NCBI RefSeq assembly: GCF_900105025.1
Contig: NZ_LT629759.1
Location: 1,860,001 to 1,924,000 of the forward strand
Length of the DNA stretch: 64,000 nt
From: Parafannyhessea umbonata
Lineage (GTDB): Bacteria > Actinomycetota > Coriobacteriia > Coriobacteriales > Atopobiaceae
Direction of reading: 5' to 3'
A model generated the notes under the pieces. That model worked only from the letters and a program-made list of their open reading frames with translations. It made no database searches and was not told where the DNA came from. Of this stretch, positions 23,553 through 31,806 are shown piece after piece; position 1 is the first letter of the stretch, and each line of letters begins with the position of its first letter. A program made the position numbers and the translations under genes.

Positions 23553-23640
23553 GGCCGGCAGGTGCAAGCCACCGATTCTGACGGCATTCCAACCATGCTG
23601 TTGATGCGAAGCGGCGAGGGACGTACCTCGCCGCCTTGAA

Positions 23641-23683
23641 GCCTGCGAGGTGCGGCAACGCCGGTTGCGGGCGCCTCGCAGGC
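23641..23683 (+). promoter_or_regulatory. long hairpin upstream of pyrE
   Basis: Arms GCCTGCGAGG (23641-23650) and CCTCGCAGGC (23674-23683) enclose a second stem GCAAC/GTTGC. It sits just before a candidate -10 TACCAT (23694-23699) and about 50 bp before the pyrE ATG. No T-run follows. It may end upstream transcription or be an operator; a PyrR attenuator is not evident. Confidence 0.4.
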
Positions 23684-23731
23684 ATCCCTGCGCTACCATG
23701 AATGCGACGCCATCGACGAGAGGAGAGGCCA

Positions 23732-24415
23732 ATGGAGGCCTACAAGCAGGAGTTCATCGATTTCATGGTCCAAAGCGACGTGCTAAAGTTTGGCGACTTC
23801 ACGCTCAAGAGCGGGCGCAAGTCCCCGTTCTTCATGAACGCCGGCGCGTATGTGACGGGCGAGCAGCTCAGCCGCCTGGGCAAGTTCTACGCGCAGGCGA
23901 TCCACGCCAACTTTGGCGACGACTTCGACGTGGTGTTTGGCCCGGCGTACAAGGGCATCCCCCTGGCCGTGGTGACGGCCATCGCGTATCACGAGCTGTA
24001 TGGCAAGGAGGTCCGCTACTGCAGCGACCGCAAGGAGGCGAAGGACCACGGCGCAGACAAGGGCCAGCTGCTGGGCGCCGACCTTCACGACGGCGACCGC
24101 GTGGTGATCGTGGAGGACGTGACCACGTCCGGCAAGTCCATCGACGAGACGTACCCCAAGCTGAAGGCCGCCGCGGACGTGCAGGTGGTGGGCCTGATGG
24201 TCTCGCTCAACCGCATGGAGGTGGGCAAGGGCGGCAAGGTAACCGCACAGCAGGAGATCCAGGAGCGCTACGGATTCCCCGTGGCGTCCATCGTGACCAT
24301 GGCAGAGGTGGTGGACGCGCTGTACGACCACGAGGTAGAGGGGCGCGTCGTGATTGACGACGGGCTCAAGGCCGCAATCGACGAATACTACGAGAAGTAC
24401 GGCGTCAAGGAGTAG
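23732..24415 (+). CDS. pyrE: orotate phosphoribosyltransferase
   Basis: Protein of 227 residues when started at ATG 23732 (AGAGGAGAGG upstream); the frame is open 30 bp further. The PRPP-binding motif VVIVEDVTTSGKS is clear, as are FTLKSGRKSPFFMNAG near the N-terminus and VFGPAYKGIPL. It converts orotate and PRPP to OMP in pyrimidine synthesis. The gene stands apart from other pyr genes, between the IS/MNT block and pepT, with a hairpin and a candidate promoter upstream. Confidence 0.95.
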   Translation: MEAYKQEFIDFMVQSDVLKFGDFTLKSGRKSPFFMNAGAYVTGEQLSRLGKFYAQAIHANFGDDFDVVFGPAYKGIPLAVVTAIAYHELYGKEVRYCSDRKEAKDHGADKGQLLGADLHDGDRVVIVEDVTTSGKSIDETYPKLKAAADVQVVGLMVSLNRMEVGKGGKVTAQQEIQERYGFPVASIVTMAEVVDALYDHEVEGRVVIDDGLKAAIDEYYEKYGVKE

Positions 24416-24503
24416 CAAGACATCCGCAAGCCTTGGGCGGGGCGCGGCCGGCGCACGACGAGCCGGCATGCGCCCCGCAGCCATGTGAAAGAAAGGAACC
24501 CGT

Positions 24504-25769
24504 ATGAGCGACGTTCTCGACCGCTTCCTGCGCTACTGCGCGGTGCCGTCGCAATCGAACCCCCTGACGGCAGATGCCGTGCCCTCCACGGCAAGCCAGC
24601 TTGACATGGCAAACGTGGTGGCCGCGGACCTGCGCGCACTTGGCGCCCAGGACGTGACGGTGACGCCAAACGCCTACGTGACGGCACACTGGCCGGCAAG
24701 CGCGGGCGCGGAGGGACTGCCGGCGCTGGGCCTGTGCTGCCACCTGGACACCGCGTGGCAGACGTACGGCGACCCCGTGCGCCCGCAGGTCAGGCACTAC
24801 GACGGCGGCACCCTTACCATCGGTCGCGGGCGCGACGGACGCGAGGTCGCCATAAGCCCCGCCACGAACCCGCAGCTTGAACACATGGTGGGCTGGGATT
24901 TGGTGACGAGCGACGGCACGTCGCTTCTGGGCGGCGACGACAAGGCCGGCGTCGCCATGGTGGTGTCGCTGCTTGCGCGGCTTCGTCAGGACCCCACGCT
25001 CCCCCACCCGCGGCTGGCGGTTGCCTTTGTGCCGGACGAGGAGATCGGCCACGGGGCGGCGCTTCTCGACCTTGAGGAGTTTGGCGCAAGCTTTGGCTAC
25101 ACCATCGACGGCGGTCCCCTGGGCGAGTTCTGCTACGAGACGTTCAACGCCGCGGAGGCAAAGGTACGTGCAAGCGGGACCTCCGTTCACACGGGCACGG
25201 CGAAAGGCATCATGGTGAACGCTTCCGAGGCCGTCATGAGGTTCCACGCGATGATCCCCGCGCAGGAGCGGCCGGAGTACACCGAAGGTTACGAGGGCTT
25301 CTATTACCTGGAGCGGATGGAAGGCAACTGCGAGGAGGCGCGTGCCGACTACATCATTCGCGACCACGACCAGGCGAAGGTGGAGTCTCGCAAGGACGTG
25401 ATGAGGCGCGCCGTGGACCTTGTGAACCAGACGTACGGCGGCGGGCGAGAAGTGCTGACCATCCAGATCGAGGACCAGTACCACAACCTGGCAAACGTGG
25501 TGACGCGTCCCGAGTACCGACACCTGATAGAGAACGCCCGGACGGCGTATGCGAAGGTGGGGCAGCAGATGCGCTGCGTGCCCATGCGTGGCGGAACCGA
25601 CGGCAGCCAGCTGAGCTTTAGGGGCTTTGCGTGCGCGAACCTCTCCGCGTGCTACTACAACGCGCACGGGGTGCGCGAGTTTGTGCCCGTGCCGGAGCTC
25701 GAGGCCATGGTGGACGTCCTGCAGGAGCTGGCGGCGCTGTACGCCCGCCCGCAGGCAGCCGCAAGATAG
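24504..25769 (+). CDS. pepT: peptidase T (tripeptide aminopeptidase)
   Basis: Protein of 421 residues, an M20-family metallopeptidase. Zinc ligands can be placed in LCCHLDTAWQT (His, with the catalytic Asp two residues later), in GGDDKAGVAM (bridging Asp) and in DEEIGHGAA (catalytic and ligand Glu). Length and the order of blocks match PepT, which removes the N-terminal residue of tripeptides in the cytosol. AAAGGAA precedes the ATG. It converges with the glycosyltransferase gene across a 17-bp perfect hairpin. Confidence 0.93.
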   Translation: MSDVLDRFLRYCAVPSQSNPLTADAVPSTASQLDMANVVAADLRALGAQDVTVTPNAYVTAHWPASAGAEGLPALGLCCHLDTAWQTYGDPVRPQVRHYDGGTLTIGRGRDGREVAISPATNPQLEHMVGWDLVTSDGTSLLGGDDKAGVAMVVSLLARLRQDPTLPHPRLAVAFVPDEEIGHGAALLDLEEFGASFGYTIDGGPLGEFCYETFNAAEAKVRASGTSVHTGTAKGIMVNASEAVMRFHAMIPAQERPEYTEGYEGFYYLERMEGNCEEARADYIIRDHDQAKVESRKDVMRRAVDLVNQTYGGGREVLTIQIEDQYHNLANVVTRPEYRHLIENARTAYAKVGQQMRCVPMRGGTDGSQLSFRGFACANLSACYYNAHGVREFVPVPELEAMVDVLQELAALYARPQAAAR

Positions 25770-25774
25770 CAAGG

Positions 25775-25818
25775 TGCCGGGGGACCGTCCGGTCACATGC
25801 GCGGACGGTCCCCCGGCA
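25775..25818. terminator. 17-bp perfect hairpin between convergent genes
   Basis: TGCCGGGGGACCGTCCG and its exact complement with a 10-nt loop, placed between the pepT stop and the convergent glycosyltransferase stop. No T-run adjoins either side (GGGTTTT only 5 bp beyond). Likely a bidirectional transcription barrier, but it also resembles dispersed GGGGACCGTCCCC-type palindromes. Confidence 0.55.
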
Positions 25819-25841
25819 GCCACGGGTTTTGCGGATGGGCG

Positions 25842-26912
25842 CTAGCGGTTGGCTTTCAGCGTCGCGAACACCTTGGTGTTGTGGCGCTTCACGAACGAGA
25901 TGAACTTGCCCTCCTGATAGGCCAGGACGGCGTTGCGCTGCTTGATGGGCACGAGCATCGCGGCCATCATGCGGGAGCGCGGACGCGCCGCAACCACCGC
26001 GATCTGCGCACGCTCGCTGTTGATCATGGCGTCGATCTGGGAGAGCTTGTCCTTCTCGCTCAGCTCGCACTTGGGGTTGCACACGTTCTCGATGCAGCCG
26101 ACGAGACGCTCGATGTAGCGGCGCTGAATCATCTCGTTGCTGGCGGCATCGCCGGACAGGCCCCAGTGCTTGTAGAGGTCGAGCATCCAGGTGTGCTCCT
26201 CCTCGCGCTTTGCGTACATGTCCGGGCGCCAACGGGCGGTCTCGGACTCGCTGCGCTGACGGATGAAGTGGTAGTACGGGCGCGACATGACGCCGACGCG
26301 CTGCACGTCGCGGATGAAGTCGAGCACGAAGGGAAAGTCGTCCCAGAACGTGGGGCGGAAGCGGATGCCCAGACGCTCGATGCGCTCGCGCAGGAACAGC
26401 TTGTTCCAGGGCGGATACAGCTGGTTCTGGTCGAACAGGCGAAACGCCGCCGCGCGGAACTCCCCCTGCGTCTGGTACACGGCGTCTGCGCAGGACTTGA
26501 GCTCCGTCGTGTGCTCGTCCGCACTGCCGTAGTACGTGTCGATGTAGAAGCCGGAAATAGCGAGCTCCAGGCGGTTTGCCTGGGCAAACTCGTACATCTC
26601 TTCCAGCATGCGCGGCTCGACCCAGTCGTCCGCGTCCATGAACATGACGTACGTGCCGCGCGCGCGGTCGAGCGCGTAGTTGCGGGCCGCCGGGGCGCCG
26701 CCGTTCTGGCGGTGGTACACCGTCACGCGGATGTCACGGTCTGCGATGGAGTCCAGAATCTGCCCGGTGCGGTCCGTCGAGCCATCGTCCACCACCAGGA
26801 GCTCGAAGTCGCCAAACGTCTGATGCTGCAGGCTCTCGACGGCACGCCGCACATATCCGTCCACGTTGTACGCCGGCATGATGACCGATATTCCAGGCGT
26901 GTGAGGAACCAT
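25842..26912 (-). CDS. family 2 glycosyltransferase
   Basis: Protein of 356 residues. The GT-A fold starts with SVIMPAYNVDGYVRRAVESL, then VVDDGSTDRTG and the metal-binding DxD region FMDADDW at about 90-110. The C-terminal half (about 220-356) is rich in Arg and Lys and has no membrane helix, so the enzyme is cytosolic or peripheral. Such enzymes extend surface glycans from nucleotide sugars. The next upstream gene on the strand encodes an LCP-like protein, which would suit wall polymer assembly, but donor and acceptor are unknown. Confidence 0.88.
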   Translation of the reverse strand: MVPHTPGISVIMPAYNVDGYVRRAVESLQHQTFGDFELLVVDDGSTDRTGQILDSIADRDIRVTVYHRQNGGAPAARNYALDRARGTYVMFMDADDWVEPRMLEEMYEFAQANRLELAISGFYIDTYYGSADEHTTELKSCADAVYQTQGEFRAAAFRLFDQNQLYPPWNKLFLRERIERLGIRFRPTFWDDFPFVLDFIRDVQRVGVMSRPYYHFIRQRSESETARWRPDMYAKREEEHTWMLDLYKHWGLSGDAASNEMIQRRYIERLVGCIENVCNPKCELSEKDKLSQIDAMINSERAQIAVVAARPRSRMMAAMLVPIKQRNAVLAYQEGKFISFVKRHNTKVFATLKANR

Positions 26913-27071
26913 TCCGCAAGCTCTCCAAACGACGATTGGGCGACCGTGCCGCGCGATGCGGCGGATAGTGCTGCAGGTCGAATTATCCCCTACCGTACCC
27001 GGTGTCGTGTGATGGAGCGGTGGAGTTCAACAACTGTACAAACCGCGGGGCGCGATGGCGCCGCAACGTCG

Positions 27072-27839
27072 CTACGCCGCGGGCACCATAATCCCGATGT
27101 CCGCCCCAAGCTGCGCGGAGTTGAGGACCGACCAGCTGCCGCCCGCACCGTCCGCCTCCTGGCTCGCCGGCGCGTCCATGCGCTTCAGGTTGTTCACGCC
27201 GATGGACTGCACCAGCTCGGCCACGTCCATCAGGTCGCCGGTGCTCATGTCCGTGTTGATGCTGTACAGCAGGTCGGCGCCGTGGCTCAAAAGCGCACTC
27301 ACGCCGGCGCCCTTGTAGCTCTCGATCTTGTCCCACACGTCGTCCGAGGCCAGCATGGCGTGGGTCATGCGCAGGTTCGCGGCCTTCGACAGCGACACGA
27401 TGCACGCGGACGCGCCGGAGCCGGAGTACAGGTCCCGCAGGCGCACGTCCGCCTTGCCGTCGTTCACCTTGGCGTCCAGGGGGATGGTCACGAGCGTGCC
27501 CTTGCGCGCCGTGGCGTCCAGGCTCAGGATCTGGGCCTTCGTGAGCTTGGGCGACTGCGCGTTCACGTCGTCTACCGTGAGCACCAGGATGTTCGTGAAC
27601 GAGTCCTGCGACACGGTATAGCCGTCCGGGCTCGTCACCTGGCCCTGCGCCTGAATCGACTTGCTCAGGGACTCGTTGCCGACGCTGATGGGCTTCTGCG
27701 CCTTCGCCCACAGCGTGCTCACCAGCACCACCAGAAGCACGCCCACAGCCACCAGCACGCCTATGGCGATGGCGTTGCGATACGGGCTGTAGCGAGGGAC
27801 GTCCGTACGCTCGAACCTCTCGCGCTGTCTAAATGGCAT
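27072..27839 (-). CDS. membrane-anchored LCP (LytR-CpsA-Psr)-like protein
   Basis: Protein of 255 residues with a basic cytoplasmic N-terminus of about 22 residues, one membrane helix (about 24-45, AIAIGVLVAVGVLLVVLVST) and an extracellular domain. The latter resembles the LCP fold: NILVLTVDD, then ILSLDATARKGTLVTIPLDAKV, where catalytic LCP enzymes have SIPRDT and further Arg residues. The replacement of the conserved Arg and the short length suggest a non-catalytic or diverged LCP relative rather than a wall teichoic or glycan transferase. The call is moderate. Confidence 0.55.
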   Translation of the reverse strand: MPFRQRERFERTDVPRYSPYRNAIAIGVLVAVGVLLVVLVSTLWAKAQKPISVGNESLSKSIQAQGQVTSPDGYTVSQDSFTNILVLTVDDVNAQSPKLTKAQILSLDATARKGTLVTIPLDAKVNDGKADVRLRDLYSGSGASACIVSLSKAANLRMTHAMLASDDVWDKIESYKGAGVSALLSHGADLLYSINTDMSTGDLMDVAELVQSIGVNNLKRMDAPASQEADGAGGSWSVLNSAQLGADIGIMVPAA

Positions 27840-27878
27840 GCTTCCTCCCCAGGGCCGAATGCGCCCGAGGGCGCCCTA

Positions 27879-28925
27879 TCAGAAGATGATACCTAATCCC
27901 GCGACCACAAGCCCCAGAACTACGCCCACCACGTACACGAACGCCGTGATAATGAGGTTCTGCCGCATGTCGCGGTTGGTGCGGAACAGCACGAGCAGCC
28001 CCATGCCACCAGAGACCAGAAGGCCCGCCATCATGGGGCCCGCCGCCAGCGAGCCCTGCAGGTACAGCTGGGTGATCGCCACGGAGGCGCCGCAGTTGGG
28101 GATGAGCCCGATGAGCGCGGCCAGCATGGTGGCGCGCACGGGGTGGCTGCCCAGAGCATGGGCGATCGCATCGGTTCCGGCTGCCTCGATCACGAAGCCA
28201 AACACCAGCGTTACCAGGAAGATGAAGAACGTAACCTCCGCCGTGTGCACCAGCGCGCTGCGCACGATGTGCCACGCGCGGCGCCCGCGCGAAGCGCCGT
28301 GGCCGTGCGCGTGCCCGTGGCCGTGCGCGTGCCCGTGGCCGTGCGCATGGCCGTCGGCATCGCCATGCGCCGCAGCCAAGACGGTGTTCTTCTCGCCCGC
28401 GGTGGGCGCTTCGGGCGAGAAGGGCGCGCAATCCGGCTCTGCGTCAATCTCCCCGCAATCGCAGTGGGCGGCCTCGCACAGCTCTGCGATGTGCGCGTGA
28501 CCATCGCCCGCGCGGTGCAGCGCGCGCAGCACCATGTCGACCGCAAGGCCGACGGCCATGCCCGCGACCACCTTGAAGCCGATGATCGCGAGCATGCGGC
28601 CCGCCGGCTCCGCATGCGCCACGAAGACGGGAATCATCTCGTCGGACGTCGCGAGGATGACGGAGACGAGCGTGCCGGCCGACACGACGCGCGCCGCGTA
28701 CAGCGTGCCGGCCATCGCGGAGAAGCCGCACTGAGGCAGCGCGCCCAGCAGCGCGCCCACGACGGGGCCGGACTTGTCCGCACGCGCGATGATACGCTCC
28801 GTGCGGCCGCCGGCCGTGTGCTCGAGCGCCTCCATCGCAAGGTAGGTGAGAAAGAGGAACGGAATCAGCTCCAGCGTGTCGTGCACGCTGTCAAGAAGTA
28901 CATCCAATATGACGCTTGGTGTCAC
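27879..28925 (-). CDS. heavy-metal exporter, ArsP_2/DUF2899 permease family
   Basis: Protein of 348 residues starting at GTG 28925 (GGAG seven bases upstream). It is an internal duplication: the motif ALPQCGFSA in the first half and LIPNCGAS in the second half mark the two repeats, each with four or five membrane helices. The central cytosolic loop holds a cysteine pair (CEAAHCDC) and a His-Gly-Ala run encoded by an 18-bp tandem repeat (HGHGHAHGHGHAHGHG), a likely metal-binding segment. The family is annotated as a ten-helix putative metal or manganese/arsenic exporter. A palindrome of ArsR-operator type lies between its -10 and start codon, supporting metal-induced control. Confidence 0.75.
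   Translation of the reverse strand: MTPSVILDVLLDSVHDTLELIPFLFLTYLAMEALEHTAGGRTERIIARADKSGPVVGALLGALPQCGFSAMAGTLYAARVVSAGTLVSVILATSDEMIPVFVAHAEPAGRMLAIIGFKVVAGMAVGLAVDMVLRALHRAGDGHAHIAELCEAAHCDCGEIDAEPDCAPFSPEAPTAGEKNTVLAAAHGDADGHAHGHGHAHGHGHAHGHGASRGRRAWHIVRSALVHTAEVTFFIFLVTLVFGFVIEAAGTDAIAHALGSHPVRATMLAALIGLIPNCGASVAITQLYLQGSLAAGPMMAGLLVSGGMGLLVLFRTNRDMRQNLIITAFVYVVGVVLGLVVAGLGIIF
28303..28350. repeat. 18-bp tandem repeat encoding His-rich loop
   Basis: Two exact copies of CCGTGCGCGTGCCCGTGG (28303-28320, 28321-28338) plus a partial third. It encodes the HGHAHG units of the exporter; copy number could vary by slippage. Confidence 0.85.
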
Positions 28926-28995
28926 GTGTGCTCCAAACTGTTTACACCTTTATGTTTAGTGCCGTCGCGCCGGGCGTCCACATCGCCAAGCGTCA

Positions 28996-29019
28996 ACATA
29001 TGAGCAGATGAACATATGT
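28996..29019 (-). promoter_or_regulatory. probable ArsR/SmtB-type operator
   Basis: ACATATG-N10-CATATGT, a 24-bp dyad between the -10 (29055-29060) and the start of the metal exporter gene. The AT-rich ATATG half-sites and spacing resemble operators of ArsR/SmtB repressors. An ArsR-family gene with a zinc-type site lies at 52058. Confidence 0.55.
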
Positions 29020-29054
29020 ATTTACCTGCGCTTATGTCGTAAAACGCGGAGTGC

Positions 29055-29060
29055 ATTATA
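29055..29060 (-). promoter_or_regulatory. candidate -10 of the metal exporter
   Basis: Perfect TATAAT on the minus strand, 130 bp upstream of the GTG start and just upstream of the operator-like palindrome. It abuts a CCCAAGG/CCTTGGG hairpin. No good -35 is visible. Confidence 0.5.
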
Positions 29061-29156
29061 CCCAAGGCACACAATGTGCACCTTGGGCTAAAAATATTCA
29101 CACACGTTAACTTGAGTCCATGCGGCCGCAAGCGGCGGTCGCAAGCGGCGGCATGG

Positions 29157-30050
29157 CTACCCCCACGCCTCGAGCGCCCCGTCGGGGTAGTCGACCCGCT
29201 CGAACACGAGCCCCTTCGCCGGCGCCGTGGGCCCGGCGGCCGAACGGTCGCGCGCCGCAAGCGCACCCTCGAGCCACGCGGCGTCGCGATGGCCGCGCCC
29301 AACCTCCACGAGCGACCCCACGATGATCCTAACCATGTTGTGCAGGAAGGCGTTGCCCGTCACGTCCACGGCCACAAGCTCCTCGCCCGCCTCGCACACG
29401 CGACTCACGCGCACTTTCGAAAGGCAGCGGCACGTGGAGCGCCCGTCCGCCTCGAGCAGGTGGGCGGACGTCGCCTTGCAGAAGCTGCGGAAGTCATGCT
29501 CCCCCACAAGCGCCTGCGCCGCCTCGTTCATCGCGTCCGCATCCAGAGCCGGCACGCAGCGCAGCCACCACGCGTGATCCCACGCCAGCACGGGCCGAAC
29601 CGGACCGCAGCAGATGCGGTAACGGTACGAGCGCTGCGTCGCGTCAAACCTGGCGGAGAAGGACGGCCCTCCCAGTCGAAGCCCGCGTACGGAAAGGTCG
29701 TCCGGCGTGAGCGCAACGAGCGACGCCGTCAGACGGCGTGGCGGCCGTTGCACCTCCTCCGCGGCGACGGGCACGCTCACGACCTGTCCAAGCGCGCTCA
29801 CCCCCGCATCCGTACGGCCAGCGCACTCCATGTCAACGTCGCGCCGCAGCAGCGTTTCCAGCGCCCCCCGAAGCTCGCCAGCCACGGTACGCTGGCCGGG
29901 CTGCTCCGCATAGCCCGCAAATCCCTCGCCACGGTAGCCAATCGTAATCGCAAGGGTTCCGGCAACAAGGTCCTCGGGCAGCGCGAGTTCCCTTACGGGC
30001 CCGACGGCACCTTCGCGAATGTCACCGCACACCATGTCTTGACGTTCCAC
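29157..30050 (-). CDS. truA: tRNA pseudouridine(38-40) synthase
   Basis: Protein of 297 residues starting at GTG 30050 (GGAG seven bases upstream); an internal ATG six codons later is less well placed. The catalytic Asp lies in CAGRTDAGVSA, and the family segments ARFDATQRSYRYRI and FLHNMVRIIVGSLVEVGRG are present. TruA isomerises U38-U40 in the anticodon arm of many tRNAs. It follows rplQ on the same strand, as in many Gram-positive bacteria. Here a terminator and a separate promoter lie between them, so it is expressed independently. The N-terminal 30 residues exceed the usual start. Confidence 0.93.
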   Translation of the reverse strand: MERQDMVCGDIREGAVGPVRELALPEDLVAGTLAITIGYRGEGFAGYAEQPGQRTVAGELRGALETLLRRDVDMECAGRTDAGVSALGQVVSVPVAAEEVQRPPRRLTASLVALTPDDLSVRGLRLGGPSFSARFDATQRSYRYRICCGPVRPVLAWDHAWWLRCVPALDADAMNEAAQALVGEHDFRSFCKATSAHLLEADGRSTCRCLSKVRVSRVCEAGEELVAVDVTGNAFLHNMVRIIVGSLVEVGRGHRDAAWLEGALAARDRSAAGPTAPAKGLVFERVDYPDGALEAWG

Positions 30051-30124
30051 GTAAGGCTCCGTTTCGTCCAGAGGGCGTCATCGCTCTCCACGCAGCGTGT
30101 GCTGCCCCATCAGCTATCCAAGCG

Positions 30125-30153
30125 ATTGTAAGGCCATATTCGGCCCGTTTCAA
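30125..30153 (-). promoter_or_regulatory. truA promoter
   Basis: TTGAAA (30153-30148) and TACAAT (30130-30125) are separated by exactly 17 bp on the minus strand, 75 bp before the truA start. Confidence 0.7.
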
Positions 30154-30301
30154 AGTTGACGTAAAGACAACTCGCCCGCAACGCAAAACGCCCCAAATCC
30201 GGCATCAGGGCAAGCCAGTGGGCCGTAAGACAGGCTTCCGTCGATCCAAGTGGCGCCGTCAAGCCACACGCCAAGCACTTCTCGCCCATAGGCGAGGTAT
30301 T

Positions 30302-30328
30302 AAAAAGGGGCCCGCACGTGCGAGCCCC
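30302..30328 (-). terminator. terminator of the alpha (rpoA-rplQ) operon
   Basis: On the minus strand GGGGCTCGCA-CG-TGCGGGCCCC is followed by TTTTT. It ends transcription 30 bp after rplQ. Confidence 0.92.
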
Positions 30329-30358
30329 TGGCAAAGCTATGTGCGAAGTGGCAAGAGC

Positions 30359-30805
30359 CTACTCCTCGGTGGTCTCCTCGGCAGCAGCCTCCTCGACCGG
30401 CTCCACCTTGGTGACGGTGGTCTCGGCCTTGGCGCCCTTCACCGGCTCGGTCACGAGCTCGATGATGACGACCTCGGCGGCGTCGCCCTTGCGGGGACCA
30501 AGCTTCATGATGCGGGTATAGCCGCCGTTGCGGTCTGCCCACATGCCCTGAGCGGCCTTCTCGAAGACCTCGCGGACGATCTCCTTGTCGCCCACCTTGG
30601 CAATGGCAAGACGGCGAGAGTGCAGGTCGCCCTTCTTGGCCCAGGTGATGACCTTGTCCACGTCAGGACGAATGGCCTTGGCGCGCACATCGAGGGTCTT
30701 GATGCGGTCGTTGGCGAGGAGGGAAGCGACGAGGCTCCTCTTCATGGCCTTGGTGTGGCTGGCATCGGTGCCAAGCTTCATGCCACGCTTCTTGTTGTGT
30801 CTCAT
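30359..30805 (-). CDS. rplQ: 50S ribosomal protein L17
   Basis: Protein of 148 residues; the L17 core (MRHNKKRGMKLGTDASHTKAM...) occupies about the first 117 and ends in IIELV. A Glu/Ala-rich tail of about 30 residues (EPVEEAAAEETTEE) is longer than in E. coli but common in actinobacteria. L17 sits near the exit tunnel of the large subunit. It is the last gene of the alpha operon, after rpoA, followed by a strong terminator. Confidence 0.97.
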   Translation of the reverse strand: MRHNKKRGMKLGTDASHTKAMKRSLVASLLANDRIKTLDVRAKAIRPDVDKVITWAKKGDLHSRRLAIAKVGDKEIVREVFEKAAQGMWADRNGGYTRIMKLGPRKGDAAEVVIIELVTEPVKGAKAETTVTKVEPVEEAAAEETTEE

Positions 30806-30841
30806 GGTCTAGATACTCCTAAGTAAAACTTGCGACTAGTC

Positions 30842-31783
30842 CTAGGCCTTGAGGCTAAGACCCATGGATTCGAGCTTGTCCTTGACTTCCTCGATGGACT
30901 TGACGCCAAAGTTGCGGATGTTGAGCAGGTCGTTCTCGGAGAACTCCACCAGCTGGCGGACGGAGTGAATCCCGGCGCGCTTGAGGCAGTTGTAGGAGCG
31001 GACGGAAAGGTCCAGATCCTCGATCTGCTTGTCAAGCTCCGTGTTGTCCTCGACCTCGCCGGTGGCGAAGATGGAGGTGTCCTCGGCGGGCTCCTCCTCG
31101 TCGGCCAGGCTCATGAATGCGTTCATGTGCTGGTCTACGATGTTTGCGGCCTCGACCACCGCATCACGCGGCGAAACGGAGCCGTCCGTCTCGACCTCGA
31201 GGATCAGACGGTCATAGTTGGTGTGCTGGCCAACACGGCAGGGCTCGACCGTCTTGGCGCAGCGGCGCACGGGCGAGAAGAGCGAGTCCACGTGGATGAT
31301 GCCGATGGGGTCGCCCTCGCGCTCGTTGTCGTCGCCGGACACGTAGCCGCGGCCGACGCCGATGCGCATCTGCATCGTCAGGTGAGCACCCTCGCCCAGC
31401 GTGCAGATGACGTGGTCCTTGTTCACGAGCTCGAACTCTGCCGGGACGTGGAAGTCGCCGCCGGTGACGGTGCACGGGCCGTCGATGCTGACGGTCGCAG
31501 TAGCCTCGTCGCCAGTGCCCATACTCTTGAACACCAGGCCCTTGACGTTCAGGACGATGTCGGTGACGTCCTCGTAGGCGCCCTCGACGGTCGTGAACTC
31601 GTGCTGCACGCCATCAATCTGGATGGCCTCGACTGCCGCTCCCTCAAGGGACGACAGGAGAACGCGGCGAAGAGAGTTTCCGAGGGTATCTCCGTAGCCA
31701 CGCTCCAGCGGCTCCGCGGTAACGCGGGCGAGATTCTCGGAAATCTCCTCGACCGACACCTGCGGTCGGATGAATTCGGACAT
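30842..31783 (-). CDS. rpoA: RNA polymerase alpha subunit
   Basis: Protein of 313 residues. The N-terminal domain, used for dimerisation and assembly of beta and beta-prime, spans about 1-230 (with LGNSLRRVLLSSLEGAAV). An acidic linker (LADEEEPAEDTSIFATGEVEDN) leads to the C-terminal DNA/activator-binding domain of two HhH motifs (YNCLKRAGIHSVRQL and NFGVKSIEEVKDKL). It lies between rpsD and rplQ in the standard alpha operon order. Confidence 0.98.
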   Translation of the reverse strand: MSEFIRPQVSVEEISENLARVTAEPLERGYGDTLGNSLRRVLLSSLEGAAVEAIQIDGVQHEFTTVEGAYEDVTDIVLNVKGLVFKSMGTGDEATATVSIDGPCTVTGGDFHVPAEFELVNKDHVICTLGEGAHLTMQMRIGVGRGYVSGDDNEREGDPIGIIHVDSLFSPVRRCAKTVEPCRVGQHTNYDRLILEVETDGSVSPRDAVVEAANIVDQHMNAFMSLADEEEPAEDTSIFATGEVEDNTELDKQIEDLDLSVRSYNCLKRAGIHSVRQLVEFSENDLLNIRNFGVKSIEEVKDKLESMGLSLKA

Positions 31784-31806
31784 GAAAACCTCCTACCGGT
31801 CCAGAC

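Larger units (their letters stand above)
30051..30358 (-). other. rplQ-truA intergenic region
   Basis: 308 bp without a gene. It holds the ribosomal-operon terminator (30302-30328) and the truA promoter (30125-30153). I see no further structure in the middle part. Confidence 0.6.

Noticed and set aside
28303-28350. Repeat array as a CRISPR or satellite
   Set aside because: It is an in-frame coding repeat for a His-rich loop of the exporter.
29061-29087. CCCAAGG/CCTTGGG hairpin as a truA terminator
   Set aside because: No T-run on the minus strand, and it overlaps the metal exporter -10; more likely part of that promoter region.
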